Source: Parelaphostrongylus tenuis
Taxonomy: Eukaryota > Nematoda > Chromadorea > Rhabditida > Metastrongylidae
Direction of reading: 5' to 3'
Assembly: GCA_019055375.1 (NCBI GenBank)
Contig: JAHQIW010001317.1
Coordinates: forward strand, 1-64,000
DNA length: 64,000 nucleotides
A program made the translations under genes and the position numbers. Below the pieces are notes generated by a model. The model had not been told where the DNA came from and searched no databases. It worked only from the letters and a program-made list of their open reading frames with translations. Positions 10,933 to 21,477 of the stretch are shown piece by piece (within the stretch, counting starts at the first letter, position 1; each line of letters starts with the position of its first letter).

Positions 10933-12440
10933 TCTATGGTGTTCAATATTCATGTGAAGCATGGCGGTAGGTGGCTTAATATACCGCAAGACCTTCTCTG
11001 TATCAATGAATTAAATTCGAGCGACAATATTGATGCAGTGGAGCAACTGCAACAGCAACTCCTATTCAAGGATCAAGCAAATCTAGTGAGTATCATAGGC
11101 AATGTTCGAATTAACAGTATTTATTTTTCTTTGTTACCGAAACTTCCGGACCGTTTGGGCACTATGGTATCTATAGCGTTGTGGGAAATTTGCTATCATA
11201 TATTCAAATTAGGTTGTCTCAAGCGGCTAACTGACCAATATCTCCAAATATACCTTCTTCTAACCCAATGCATCCATTTTTGCAAAACTCCAGCATTAAT
11301 TAACTTGCTAACCTGTATAACTCTTTCTTTGACAGCAGGGTTTCGTGCGAAACAACCAGAAGAGTGTTGGAGTACGAGTAATATCGAAATCTGAGTTGAT
11401 TCAAACCTTCTGCTGCCTTATTTTGAGGATCACATCGTTTTCTACTGCACCATGAGGGCCCCTGCATTGTTTTCCCTCAAGTTTTCAGCGATTCGTTGGC
11501 TGTATGCAGTCATTTGTCGACACCGTTGAACCAGACGGCGCAAATTGGCAAATCTCTAGCTCAACTGAACTCGTGGTTGAAATCACAATTTGTAACTTGA
11601 TTTATGGACTAACTTCTATTAACGCCTGAAATTAGGTTTTCCATCACACTATGAAAACCGTCCACGCTTTTCTTTGAACCGTCTTCTAACTTAGTGAAAT
11701 TATGAAATGGGGAAATTGTGTGTTCAAAACCACTCCACGTGCGAAGTATTGCTCTATGTCAGGTTTTGTGGTCAAATAAGTACTGATTTTTGCTAGTGCA
11801 CAACCAGCACTAAAGAAGCTTAGTTTGTCGATAGCGTATCAACTACTGTACACTTAAAATCTGAAGTTTCCCACTTTAGAGAATATTTTCGGGAACCATC
11901 TTACAAGCTAATTGCCAGTCAGTGTTGGCCTCTTGTTTCAGCTGACTTCGATCAAGGATGCGTATGAATGGAAGGCAATAGAGTGTTATGGCGTCGCATC
12001 CATTCTTCGCCTTGATTTTCTCTCCAAGATTGTTTTCTTGATTATTTAAGCAGTTGCTTTCTGTTTTATTCCACGTGCCCCATTGGTGATTGTACATGTT
12101 GCCATACCTTCCTCTTAGGTCCATTAAGCATTATTTTGGAGTATTTTTTATTTCTACTCAGCATGTTCCTTGTTGCTATGTGCCGTTTCGCTTATTAATA
12201 CGCGCTACTGTTTACATTCCTATATTGATGACATTCTACTATCACTATACTGTTATTGTTGTATTGATATTGTTGTTTATGAAGGTTCGGTTTCAAAGTT
12301 TGAAATCCAGCGTTGCGAGGCCTAGAATGGCCCGCTTAATAGAAGCACAACGCAACAGTCGAGGTGCTTCGCTAAACCGTGCATGTTTACGCTTTTTAGG
12401 AAAACTGAAGAGTTCAGTTCGCCATTATTCTTCACAGTAA
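10933..12440 (+). CDS. unidentified gene, C-terminal exons
   Basis: An exon of 51 codons (10933-11085) sits between TTATTTTTTCAG and a GTGAGT donor. It encodes H-G-G-R-W-L, D-L-L and Q-L-Q-Q-Q-L-L and is phase 0 at both ends. Further phase-compatible exon candidates follow: 11336-11377 after TTTCTTTGACAG, 11489 to about 11572 after CAAGTTTTCAG, and 11942 onward after CTTGTTTCAG (T-S-I-K-D-A-Y-E-W). The last open segment is about 12170-12440 after TTTCTACTCAG, with a long hydrophobic stretch, a basic tail rich in Arg and Ser, and TAA at 12438-12440. An AATAAA lies 56 bases later. Donors of the middle exons are uncertain. The first exon weakly recalls the N-terminal helical part of malonyl-CoA decarboxylase (GG-R-W/F-L, D-L-L), but the rest does not, so no name is given. 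Confidence 0.5.
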
Positions 12441-12495
12441 TTTAGAAACTAAGGTTGTAATTCAAGGTACACAAATTTGTTCACGGTCCTTCCTA

Positions 12496-12501
12496 ATAAA
12501 C
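12496..12501 (+). promoter_or_regulatory. poly(A) signal AATAAA
   Basis: Perfect AATAAA 56 bases past the TAA at 12440. Confidence 0.5.
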
Positions 12502-13369
12502 TGACCACTCCACGCTCAGTGGTCTTGAAAATCACTTCATTATGAATTATCACGTTTCATTATGAATTCTATTCACTATAATCCCATTTTGTGGTCATGT
12601 ACCTGTATTTTCCTTCCTTTTCAATGAACGAAGCCTTTCACAGTTTCTCCAAGATACTCATGTTTAGTTTCATGTGTTCAGAGGTTTGACAAAAAAAATT
12701 GTTGAAGTTAAGGTTTGAGAAACATTTTGGATTTTGTGCTTCATGTCATACAATGTCTCTTATTGACACCTTAACGACTTTTGACCACTTTCTCTCTCTC
12801 TCTCTCTCACGCACACACTGCTTCTTTTTGTCTATATCTTTCGATCAAATAACTTTCGAGCTGTTCGGATCTCCCGAAACTGTTTTGTAAGAGCAAGCCG
12901 GCACGACTTTATGATTCTTGTACCCGTATCTTTGTCAATGAATCTGCCAAATAAATGTGTTATATGGTGTTGGCGTCCTGATAGGAAAATGTAGCTTATT
13001 CATGAATTTATTTGTTTCGATGTCTGTATCCGAGGTTTCTACGTCTGAATGCAAGCCTTCTATGCTCAGAAAATCCTCTTGAAGTGCATTAATTAAGGAA
13101 ATGATGTAACAGTTCTGGTAATTTTTTCCTCATTTATTAATCGACCTATGCGTCGTTTACCATCGTACCTTTCTCCACAGTCCGATCTTCTAGACCGACA
13201 TCGACATGTAACTTATCATTTTCAATGAAATTAAGATAGAATGAATACGGCCTAACCCATTCGCTGTTGTACATCATTTTCCTTATCTCAGTTCCAACGC
13301 TCGTACGTTATTTTTTGGTGCTTCTTGAAGTCTGTAGTTATTCGATAGCCTGAATTTTGAAATTTTAGA
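12502..13369. other. intergenic, no gene seen
   Basis: AT-rich spacer with a (TC)n run at about 12790-12812. No splice-bounded exon was found. Confidence 0.5.
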
Positions 13370-14545
13370 GGTGTACTTCATTTTCGAGACGGCTTTTTTG
13401 TTGCGCAACGAATGACAGCAGAAACAAAATTACGCCTCATTGGAACATTTCCCGCTAAACAAAGCTTTTCCTCTGATGTTTTAGTAACCATTCGATAGCT
13501 TAAAACTTGTGGATTCCAATGACATTTTTGGTTTTTGAAGGAAAGCAGTTTATGACGAACTGTAACAATCGAAAAAGGATTGGATATCGCAAGTTTGACA
13601 CCGCTTCACTATTGCGCTGAGCGAAACTTAACGTCCTTTTAACTGCTACAACCTCACTAAAAACTTTTTACAGAAGCCAAATACATTATTGGAATTGACG
13701 AGATTTAAGCAATCGAAAGATTGCTAAAAGTTTAAACGGAGTTGTTTTCACATAACCGCTTTTTTTGGTGGTATGGTGTTATTAGATATATACCAAGTGT
13801 TATAGGGTTGTTCTGACGTGCTAAAAGTCTAAGGAAAAGCTCTGTTCAGCAAAAAATATTTTATGTGAAACATAATTTTATCTTTGCTGTTACAGCGAAA
13901 TAAAAAAACAGTCGATGCCATGGATCAATTTTCTTCTACCAGCCAAAATCCATCGACTGAGAGGTGGTGACGGACCAGTGTCACTGTGCACTGCGCCTTC
14001 ACCACAAACGTCCTCCCTCCTTGCTACAATGCAGGGCTTAATGTGGGTCGTGGGTCACTGACGAGGAGAGCGATACCTCCGAAAAACCGGTGCATGGTCC
14101 TGCCGTACCAATCTCGTTAGGCTTTGAACATTCTTTTTTGAATTATTTTAAATGATATTTATTGTGAGGTTTCAAAAACAGTCGATGCCATGGACAAAAA
14201 ATCTTCTTCAAAAATAAAAATACCTTGAATTCTCTCAGATTTGAGGTATTAGATGATTGCTTAAAATCGAGAAAAAACCAAGATGAGCGTTTTTCTCTAA
14301 GCCTGAAAAGGTGCGGATTACGGAAAAGATCTACATTGGCCAAACCCAATCTTCTTTTGATTGTTACAGTGCGCGAGGAAGTCCTTTTTGTATACCAAAA
14401 ACATTTTTGGAATTCTTCAGCGAATAATACTTCCGTGAGGAACATAATTTTATTTGTAATCTTACAGCGCAACAAAGGGACTGTCTCGAAACTAAAGTAC
14501 ATCTGTTATTTTTTTTGAGATCGAGCTGTCGCATGACTGTTTGGA
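13370..14545. repeat. dispersed R1 repeats with a palindromic element at 13905-14185
   Basis: R1 is an old dispersed family with two recognisable phrases. One is ATTCGATAGCTT preceded by GTAACC or GTAATC. The other is a poly-purine/AAAATAAAATTATG block ending in TTTCACAC, or its complement. Both phrases are present here. At 13905-14185 lies an element with inverted ends (AACAGTCGATGCCATGGA on both sides) and a GC-rich centre with CCTCCCTCCTTGCTA and GAGCGATACCTCCGAAAA. Its relatives are at 31250-31400 and 47350-47680. Open frames here on both strands are repeat-derived. Confidence 0.5.
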
Positions 14546-14789
14546 CTTTAGAAACCACCGAAAAATAACTCTTCCACGAGCGCTTACGTTGTCATTATTA
14601 CCATCTATTACATTATTACTAAGTTTATTTTTTATTCTTATTTACGTGTGCCACCTGTCGTAGCTTTAATCGTAATGTGATTCGAGTGGGACCAGTGAAA
14701 TTTTGATTTCACCCGTCGCATCCAAAGTAGTATTCCCGCCTCACGAATTCGTTGTGTAAATACATCTATTATCTAGGTATTTTGCAAAG

Positions 14790-15460
14790 AACTATCGTAG
14801 TGATTTTTCCGTGAAGCGCTTGATATGCCGTGTAATCCAACTTGTAACGGTCTTCTTCAGGTGGTTGTCATCCATTTGGGGATCGTCGTTAATAGCAAGC
14901 GGTGTAGCGCTGGTCGCCCTCACGACAGTCGCAGCTAGTAGGCAACATCTGCAGGATGACCGCAGCTGAAAATTCCGGTCTGTCTGCCTTGTCTCGGGAG
15001 GCGACGCTAGCATTACAGTAGCTGAATGAGATGTGGAGTGGCGCGGCAAACTATAGTTCCTAGTACATTTTCGCGAAGAATTAAAGCACATTACGTGCAC
15101 GGTCCACCAGTCTTCGATAACCTGGCGTACAAAACGACATCTTTGACTTTCGGTCCTTGACGTAAGCAGAACTTTGTATCCTCCCATCATTTACGAGATA
15201 CGAGATATTTTGAGCATCGACCTTTCGATTGCGCTCTCAACGAAGCCAAGTGCTCTATCATCTTGTTTACGTAGTGACGAGGTTTCTGAAACACACTTTA
15301 AGACACTGATAACCGTTGAGTTGAATAGGCGAGCCACGCATCACATGTTCCTCGTCTTCTTCACTAGGTCGTCGATGCTCTCAAACGCTCTCCAAGGTGC
15401 TCGCATTTCTCCGCTCAATTCTGGAGCTCAGTCGTCCATTGTATTGGCATCTTAAGGACA
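14790..15460 (-). mobile_element. RTE-type LINE fragment, 3' coding part
   Basis: On - the translation contains pieces of the C-terminal region found in the better copy at 36.7-41.2 kb: W-x-x-H-V-M-C-F-N, then V-T-S-W-I-T-R-H-I-K-R. The stretch 15190-15440 aligns base for base in blocks with 37090-37320 (CATCGACCTTTCGA, CTTCACTA, CGATGCTCT). Frameshifts and a GC-rich insertion at about 14910-15050 break it. Confidence 0.6.
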
Positions 15461-15689
15461 GCGGTGTAATTCGCTGTAGAGTTTTTGGGCAGAAATGGCA
15501 TCGGATGTGCAAAAGCTTCAATTTACTGAGATATGTTGTATTTCATTATGGTAGTCTCCATTGGAATCCTGCCACGTCACCGCTAAGTGTGGCATTCCTG
15601 GAAAATCAAGTTATCATAGATGACACCTTTATATTCGATTGTTTTCAAATGCCTCACTCAAAAAAATATTAGATCTGATAACATATCTT

Positions 15690-16075
15690 GAGCTTATCAT
15701 GAGGTCTGCCATTGCACTTATGCATTGCTAGACACATGTTTCGGCATTGGAGTCTCATCCATTGCACTGTACCTTTCGGTTTAGCCATTTCCTTGAAGAG
15801 GGTTGTACCTCCTACATATAAAGAAATTCGACGCAGAATCTTCTCAAATCACTGCATTTCACGTCATGAATTCACGCGACAGTGTAGTGACCAATAGCCA
15901 ACGCGCATGGCTGGAAAAATAAATCATACCTTTGTATTGGATTGTTTCTATAGGCCTCGCTCGAAAAATCTGAAACCAAATCTTGAGCCTTCATGCTACT
16001 GATGAGGCTGCAATGTCGAAACACGTGTCGAGCACTGTATAAGTACCATATCAGACCTCATGAAAGGCTCGATAT
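15690..16075. mobile_element. fold-back element with a hammerhead-like motif in each arm
   Basis: The left block (TCATGAGGTCTG, then a - strand hammerhead relic at about 15715-15770) is mirrored by the right block (a + strand hammerhead core at 15999-16029, then CAGACCTCATGA). The element lies between two RTE fragments and may be an insertion in that RTE copy. No ORF. Confidence 0.5.
15994..16046 (+). ncRNA. hammerhead ribozyme-like motif
   Basis: The core CUGAUGA (15999-16005) is followed by a stem II with a GCAA loop, then GAAA (16018-16021), C-ACGU-G as a minimal stem III, and a GUC cleavage triplet (16027-16029). Stem I inner pairs are UGCU/AGCA with one mismatch next to the core. The 1-nt/7-nt internal loop (A / CUGUAUA) matches the other copies. 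Outer stem I pairing is mostly lost, so activity is doubtful. Confidence 0.5.
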
Positions 16076-16129
16076 ATGTTTTATCAGATTACCATAGATG
16101 GTTATTTATCAAGATGAACTCAGGCGAAT

Positions 16130-16960
16130 TCTTGCTCTGTTCCTTTTATTCCAGTATGAGTACCAATGTGACGTTCTTCAAGCGATCTTCTTAGTCCAAT
16201 TCGTGCGGTAAAATTACCAATATTGACCATAAGAAATGTATAATTTTCTGCGAGGACTTTTCACGATCATCCAGAGCGCTTTGATTTCGTCTTCGTGATA
16301 ACTTGATGTGGTGTGTGAGCAACGAATTAGTTCAAAGCCGGCATTGGTGCATCGATACGACCGCAATCATCCCGTCCGGGCTCTGAGTTGTTTAAACGAA
16401 TCGATGTTCACGACCACTCTTCTTATGCACTGATGCCACCGATACTTCGGCTATCACACACTCCATGAAGTTCTTCTTCTCCGGATTCATAGACGGCGTG
16501 AAACGGACGTCGTCATTTTGTCTCGCCATGCCGCAGTCTTCATACCTTATCCTTCTTGCCTGTATTAGTAGATCTTCTATAAAAGATTTGTATGTGCTTG
16601 TAGTACGTGCGTTATCGGTATAGATCGTCACTTTAGTTCGCAACGATTTTAGCAGCCTAGTTTGTTTCTATGATTTTGTAGAATTCCACGTGCTTTTCCT
16701 ACCCGACCCTGCCATACTGGAGGCTCTTTTGCGCTCTAGAAATGAGGCGCGTTTCTTTTACTGTGTTTATCATTCGATGCCCATCGATTATTATGCTGAG
16801 CTCTGAATACGGAGGTTGAGTATTTACGGGAAGCTTCCAGTTTTTCTCGCAGGTACAAGGGATTATTGTTAATTCATCAGTTATTCTTGAGACATTACTG
16901 CAAAGTTATTTTTATTGTTGAGTTCTGCAATATTTGCAGTCATCGTAAACGATCTCATGG
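16130..16960 (-). mobile_element. RTE-type LINE fragment, 5' endonuclease part
   Basis: The - strand translation at 16392-16643 matches the start of the endonuclease reading frame seen in the copy ending at 41.2 kb: T-I-Y-T-D-N-A-R-T, then L-I-Q-A-R-R-I-R-Y. It continues left with blocks matching 40210-40560. Internal sequence joining this to 15460 is deleted or replaced. Frame is broken. Confidence 0.6.
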
Positions 16961-17010
16961 CACATACCTCATAAAAAATCTTTCATTAAGCGCGATTAAG
17001 CATTTCTAAG

Positions 17011-18419
17011 CGAAAAAGCACAGAAATTCAAACGGCTTGTGGTGTGGTTCAATGTGACCGGTTCGACCACCGCCTGTGCTGAGTTTGTCCCTTGGCAATC
17101 AAATTTCTATTGTTGCCGTTCCTTCCTAACATTAAAGCAGCAAGCCGACGAAACTCCCCAAAATGTAGAGATACAACAGAACCTCTATATTCTCGAGCGA
17201 CTGCATGTGAGTAAATCTGACAGATCATCTATACTAGGTGTATGCGCGGATTCCTCTAATCTTTGTCGTATTAGCGATTTGAACAACATCATAGACGCGT
17301 TCAGCGAATTTCTCACCGTGGAACTATTCAGCCTTCAGATTGTCAAAGTCGAGGTAAGTGTCGCTTGGTATTAATTTTCGATAGACAAGATCTTTTGGTT
17401 CGTTTGTGCACTCGGCATTAAGTGAAGAAGCTACCCTTTTCGATGGTCATAAATTATTCATAAGAGCGTTCATAATCATTCGAAAGCTTGAATCTTTGGC
17501 TACTGCCCTGCATAATCCTTTTTTTCGAAGACCTTTTTGCCGATATACCATTGAAAGTAAAGTTATCTTTACACCAGGTGCATGTTCTCAGTGTTACTTC
17601 GATGAAGCACGAAAAGCATATGGTCGTGTAGAGGAAATCTTGTAGTGTCAAAGTCATACGTTTTGTCCAGAGTTCCTTCTAAAGCGGAAGAAAAATCTCA
17701 AGCTAAATGACAAAATTTGCACTCCACATGTGTTGTTTGTCAACGCGATCAATCGATCGCAGTATGGAATCAATTGCCAGCACACACCCACCGCACGCCG
17801 GCGTTTTCTTCTTGTTACAGCGTTAAAGGAGAATTTTTCGAAAAAAGAGGCCACATAGCACAATATTAAGAGAGTTAAGCTTTTCAATAATTATTCGAAG
17901 TGCAGAGGTTGGTCTTTGCCCAGTGAAAGAGGTCGTGTCTTTGTTTGTCGCCAGAAAACTAGAAAGAACCGGTCTCGTTTCATTCAAGATTTGAAAAGGC
18001 TGATGTTTGCTGTATGTTTAGAAGACCAAAAGCTTTTTCGTTTCAACATTGATAGAGAATTTGTTATTGCACCGATGTCTCGCTAATGGTAATGGACTTG
18101 AGCTATGAATTCAGACATGCAAACTCGGATATTCTTCTGACCATGATGAATGTTCTGATTGAAAATAAAGTATGTTTTTCGTATTCAATTGCCACAAATT
18201 CTCCTAACCTCCCAATTTCTTTCTCTTTCACGTAAATTGTATTTGATGACATTTTATTTAGCTCTTCTTTTACTGTACAGGTCGCAGTACTTCTGGCTTT
18301 CATTTCCGTCGCGCGCGCAGCGGCTCAGTGGCGAGGAGCACGCGGTCGAGTGCCTCGTGCTACCGTTCATCGGGAACAAGGTTACTGGATTGGTCTCCTA
18401 CGGCGGCGCTTCACTGTAG
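17011..18419 (+). CDS. unidentified gene, internal exons (weakly DENN-like)
   Basis: A long exon runs from about 17011 or 17024 to 17353, ending on GTAAGT. It encodes about 110 residues including K-R-L-V-V-W-F-N-V-T-G-S and L-N-N-I-I-D-A-F-S-E-F-L. A second exon 18115-18169 lies between GAATTCAG and GTATGT (S-D-I-L-L-T-M-M-N-V-L-I-E-N-K). It joins in phase to a third from 18288 (acceptor GTCGCAG) with A-Q-R-L-S-G-E-E-H-A-V-E-C-L-V. The third ends either on a GTTACT donor at 18380 or at TAG 18417-18419. The LL..L.EnK..(x)RLs...A.ecLv pattern recalls the core DENN domain, but the match is weak and the first two exons do not join directly in phase. It may be the 5' part of the gene ending at 23158. 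Confidence 0.4.
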
Positions 18420-18738
18420 TTTTTTTTTGTGATATCCTTTTGTTTTGAGTACAATACGTCTACTTCACTGACCCACCATATCTCATATAGCAACACCGTT
18501 GTTACCCCATAATCTACGTTTCGTATCATCAAAAAGTAGTGAAATGTTAGGCAGCTGATCGTTTCTTGGTGTAATAAAAGCGTCAGATTAAGCCTCCAAC
18601 CAAGTTTCTAAACTAGATTCAAAAATCTAAAAAATCATTCTCCTAAGTAGTCGAAGGTATCAAATCACATTAATTGGAGTATACACTATCTGCCTGAATG
18701 AATTCTGCAGGAACAAATCAGTTCCGTCGTCCAAGATA

Positions 18739-19290
18739 GTGGTTGTCACCAGGTCAGCAAGGAACGGAAACAGTGCGCCAAAAGCAGTGCGAGAATTTTC
18801 TGGTATCGAGGTGCTCCGATTCATTGGGACTTGTTGCAAGCCAGTCACACCATCAACATTGAGCGATATTGTCAGCAACTGGACCATTACAATCAAGCAG
18901 CTCCACGTCACCGCCGTCGCCGTCGCCAATTCATTTTGCTTCAAGACAATGCAAAGGCACACGTTGCCAAGGAAACAAGGAAAAAGTTGACCGATGTGGG
19001 CTGGGAGCATTTGGATCATCCGCCGTATTCGCCAAATCTATTTCCGTCCGATTTTCATCTCTTCAGATTATTAGAGCACTAGTTGAACAGGGAGAAGTTT
19101 TGAGACATCAATCATTTGCGTTGAGAATTGACTGATTGGTTTGCATTGAAGAATAATAAGTCGATGATTAATGAGTTTTAGAGCGCAGAATTGATTTGTG
19201 CTAAAGCGTTGGTAGAGTTGCATCCAGGGAGACGGGGAATACTTCATTTTCTAATATTTAGTACTTTCGATTACTTGGAAAAATAAATTT
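18739..19290 (+). pseudogene. mariner-type transposase remnant
   Basis: Two overlapping + frames give the D34D end of a mariner transposase. L-L-Q-D-N-A-K-A-H-V-A contains the second catalytic Asp. It is followed by W-E-H-L-D-H-P-P-Y-S-P-N-L and P-S-D-F-H-L-F with the third. The preceding part is in another frame and the N-terminal half is missing. It lies in what would be an intron of the surrounding gene. Confidence 0.75.
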
Positions 19291-19689
19291 TTGGATTTTT
19301 CGATAAAGTTTGGAAACCTAGTTGGAGACCTAGTAGAAGAATCTCGAATACTAATCGACACCAGGGAATAACACCAAAAAACTACAGCAAAGTGTCGTCA
19401 TAAGGAGTTGAGTCAGCAACAGTCTTCCCAGTGGACTGCTTCACAAAGCACTCGTCACTGCAGGATGTTCACCGCCGAGCCACCCGCGCGACGGGCTAGG
19501 GCTAGAGTAGTTGATCTGCATTCCCCAATGTGTTAACTCTTTAAGCACTGCAGGGACACACGTTAGCGAGGCTGGGCTCGTGTGCGTCTAGCAGTCCGTT
19601 GCTGAGTGGTTATCCTTTAACGGACGACATGTACTAGCTGAGGTGCGCGATTGTTTGAAGGCCTTTCCCGCTGCATGAAAGTTCTCTCT

Positions 19690-20800
19690 TAAACATTTGA
19701 AAATGATTCGGAAGGTTAAATCTTTGCAGATTTGATGATCTGTTCAGTTTCAGAAAAGAACTTTTTATTACGTTGCAGCGAAAATAAAATTATGTTTCAC
19801 ACTCAGTTTTCTTCATTCACTCGGCTATGGCTTCTATATGGCTCTTCACTGAGGTTTTACTAGTCAATGATTAGCTTAAATCTCGACAATCTTGGTGGTA
19901 CAGTTGGTTTCTTTAAACGTTATCGCAGAACGCAGTAAGGACAAAAAAAGATCACATCTCACGCTTAGAATGTTACCCTGCCGCTTGGCTGTCGTAAGTG
20001 GTTCACTGGTAATTATAGGTAAAGTTCAGATGTCAGAGGCATCTTATCGTTATATAAACAATGAAATATTGCGAATGAACCTTCTACAAAGTTTTCTAAA
20101 TTGAAAATGAGTTTTTTCTCTTGAAATGCTTCGTTTTTTAATGGTAATAACACGATCTTGTGAAAAATAGCAAACTCTCAACCCCTAATGTGCATTTATG
20201 TCGCCTGTCTTGCGAAAACGTAGCTTGAAAGCACATCTTCTACAACTAATCATTTGTAATTATGTAGAGGAACTTTCGTAGAATCTTAGTCAATCATTTG
20301 ATATCTGGAGTTTCTTTGAAAGCCAAGGAAAAATCTCTAAATAACAATATAACGATCGTTCCGCCTCGCCCCGCCCCTTCCACGTTTCCTGCTACGGCCT
20401 CCGCCTTGTGGAATAGTTTTTGAACAACCTCACCAAAAATGTAAACTTGATCTTATTTCCCTTCTAAGCCGTATTTCCGGGGAGTAAGCACATCAAGAGA
20501 ATCAGGAAACATTGCGCTATCGGATGATTACTAATAGTCCAGGGAAAGAGCTCTGTCCGGCGAGATTCAAAGCACAAATTGATAGAAATGAGGAGATCAG
20601 AGTTCAAAAGAGCTTTCTAAAAAGCAAGCATGCTTTTGAGATCTTCGAAGCTTGTGCTATAAAATGAGTACTAGCAATCTAAGGTAGGAGTATTCTCCAG
20701 TGAAATATAATGGAGATAAAAAAAACATTTGGTCGTGTGAAATATAATTTTATTTCCATTTACGGCTCTATAAAAGAGAAGAAAATGCGTGGCTCAAAAA
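19690..20800. repeat. R1 dispersed repeats around a possible exon (19929-19993)
   Basis: R1 phrases occur at about 19770-19810 (AAAATAAAATTATGTTTCAC) and 20730-20770 (inverted). Between them a 65-base segment 19929-19993 lies between TTATCGCAG and a GTAAGT donor and encodes K-K-D-H-I-S-R-L-E-C-Y-P-A-A-W. It is exon-like and could belong to the gene ending at 23158, but its phase does not meet the next exon directly. Confidence 0.4.
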
Positions 20801-21079
20801 TGTTTGCTAGGCTATGAAAGAGTGTTTGGAAAGGCGATTGGGTAGGGCTTTAGCTAGATTTTCAAGCTTTCAAATAATTAGTAAAATCCTCATGAAAAGT
20901 TCCTGCCGCGCGGCGCGAATGGGATTGTTCTATGAATTTATCGCCGTCAAATTGATTTGTATCGTTCAAGTTTTGCATACTACTTAGCATTATTGGATAT
21001 TATAGCTTAGTCTCAATGTTACTAACTCGGAATGCTTTTTGTAACAAGCAGGTACTGCTTTATAAAAATGATCTTTAGA

Positions 21080-21300
21080 AGGTGACGCCGTGGCGGAGTG
21101 CTTGCGATGCTCAACGCGGTGCGCGTGGAGTCGAGCTCCACTCCCAACACTTTTTTATATAACAAGAACACCCTATGGAGCTCCACATCCAGGCTATTAT
21201 TGAGAATGCAAGGAGCCATGCTCGACCACTGTTCTACGTCATTCAAGAAAAAAGCGAAAAGCTAATCGAAATGCAGAAGTACTAGGATCCGCGCAATAAA
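21080..21300 (+). repeat. tRNA-derived SINE-like repeat, family 2
   Basis: Head GTGGCGGAGTGCTTGCGATG, GTGGAGTCGAGCTCCACTCC block and CTATGGAGCTCCACATCCAG, in the same order as the copy at 465-700. Confidence 0.5.
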
Positions 21301-21477
21301 AATTGTGATATCGTGTCGTGTGAATGAATAATCATAAAATCGCAAAAAAATCTAGGACTCTTATTGATCGGCTTAAGAATATTTTTGTAGCTATATTTCA
21401 TGATTGACCAAAGAAAGCATGCTAGTTAGAATGCTTGTTTTTATCTGATTCTCCGTTTTCCTCTAGCTTCTCATAAG

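Noticed and set aside
10933..12130. Malonyl-CoA decarboxylase identity for the 10.9-12.4 kb gene
   Set aside because: One exon (GG-R-W-L, D-L-L) and a stretch with P-L-V-I-V-H-V-A-I near 12090 recalled that enzyme. The latter lies next to in-frame stops, the conserved middle is absent, and the last exon does not fit.
14143..14558. Overlapping frames of about 100-120 codons on both strands
   Set aside because: They cover an R1 repeat unit and a palindromic element end that occur elsewhere in the window.
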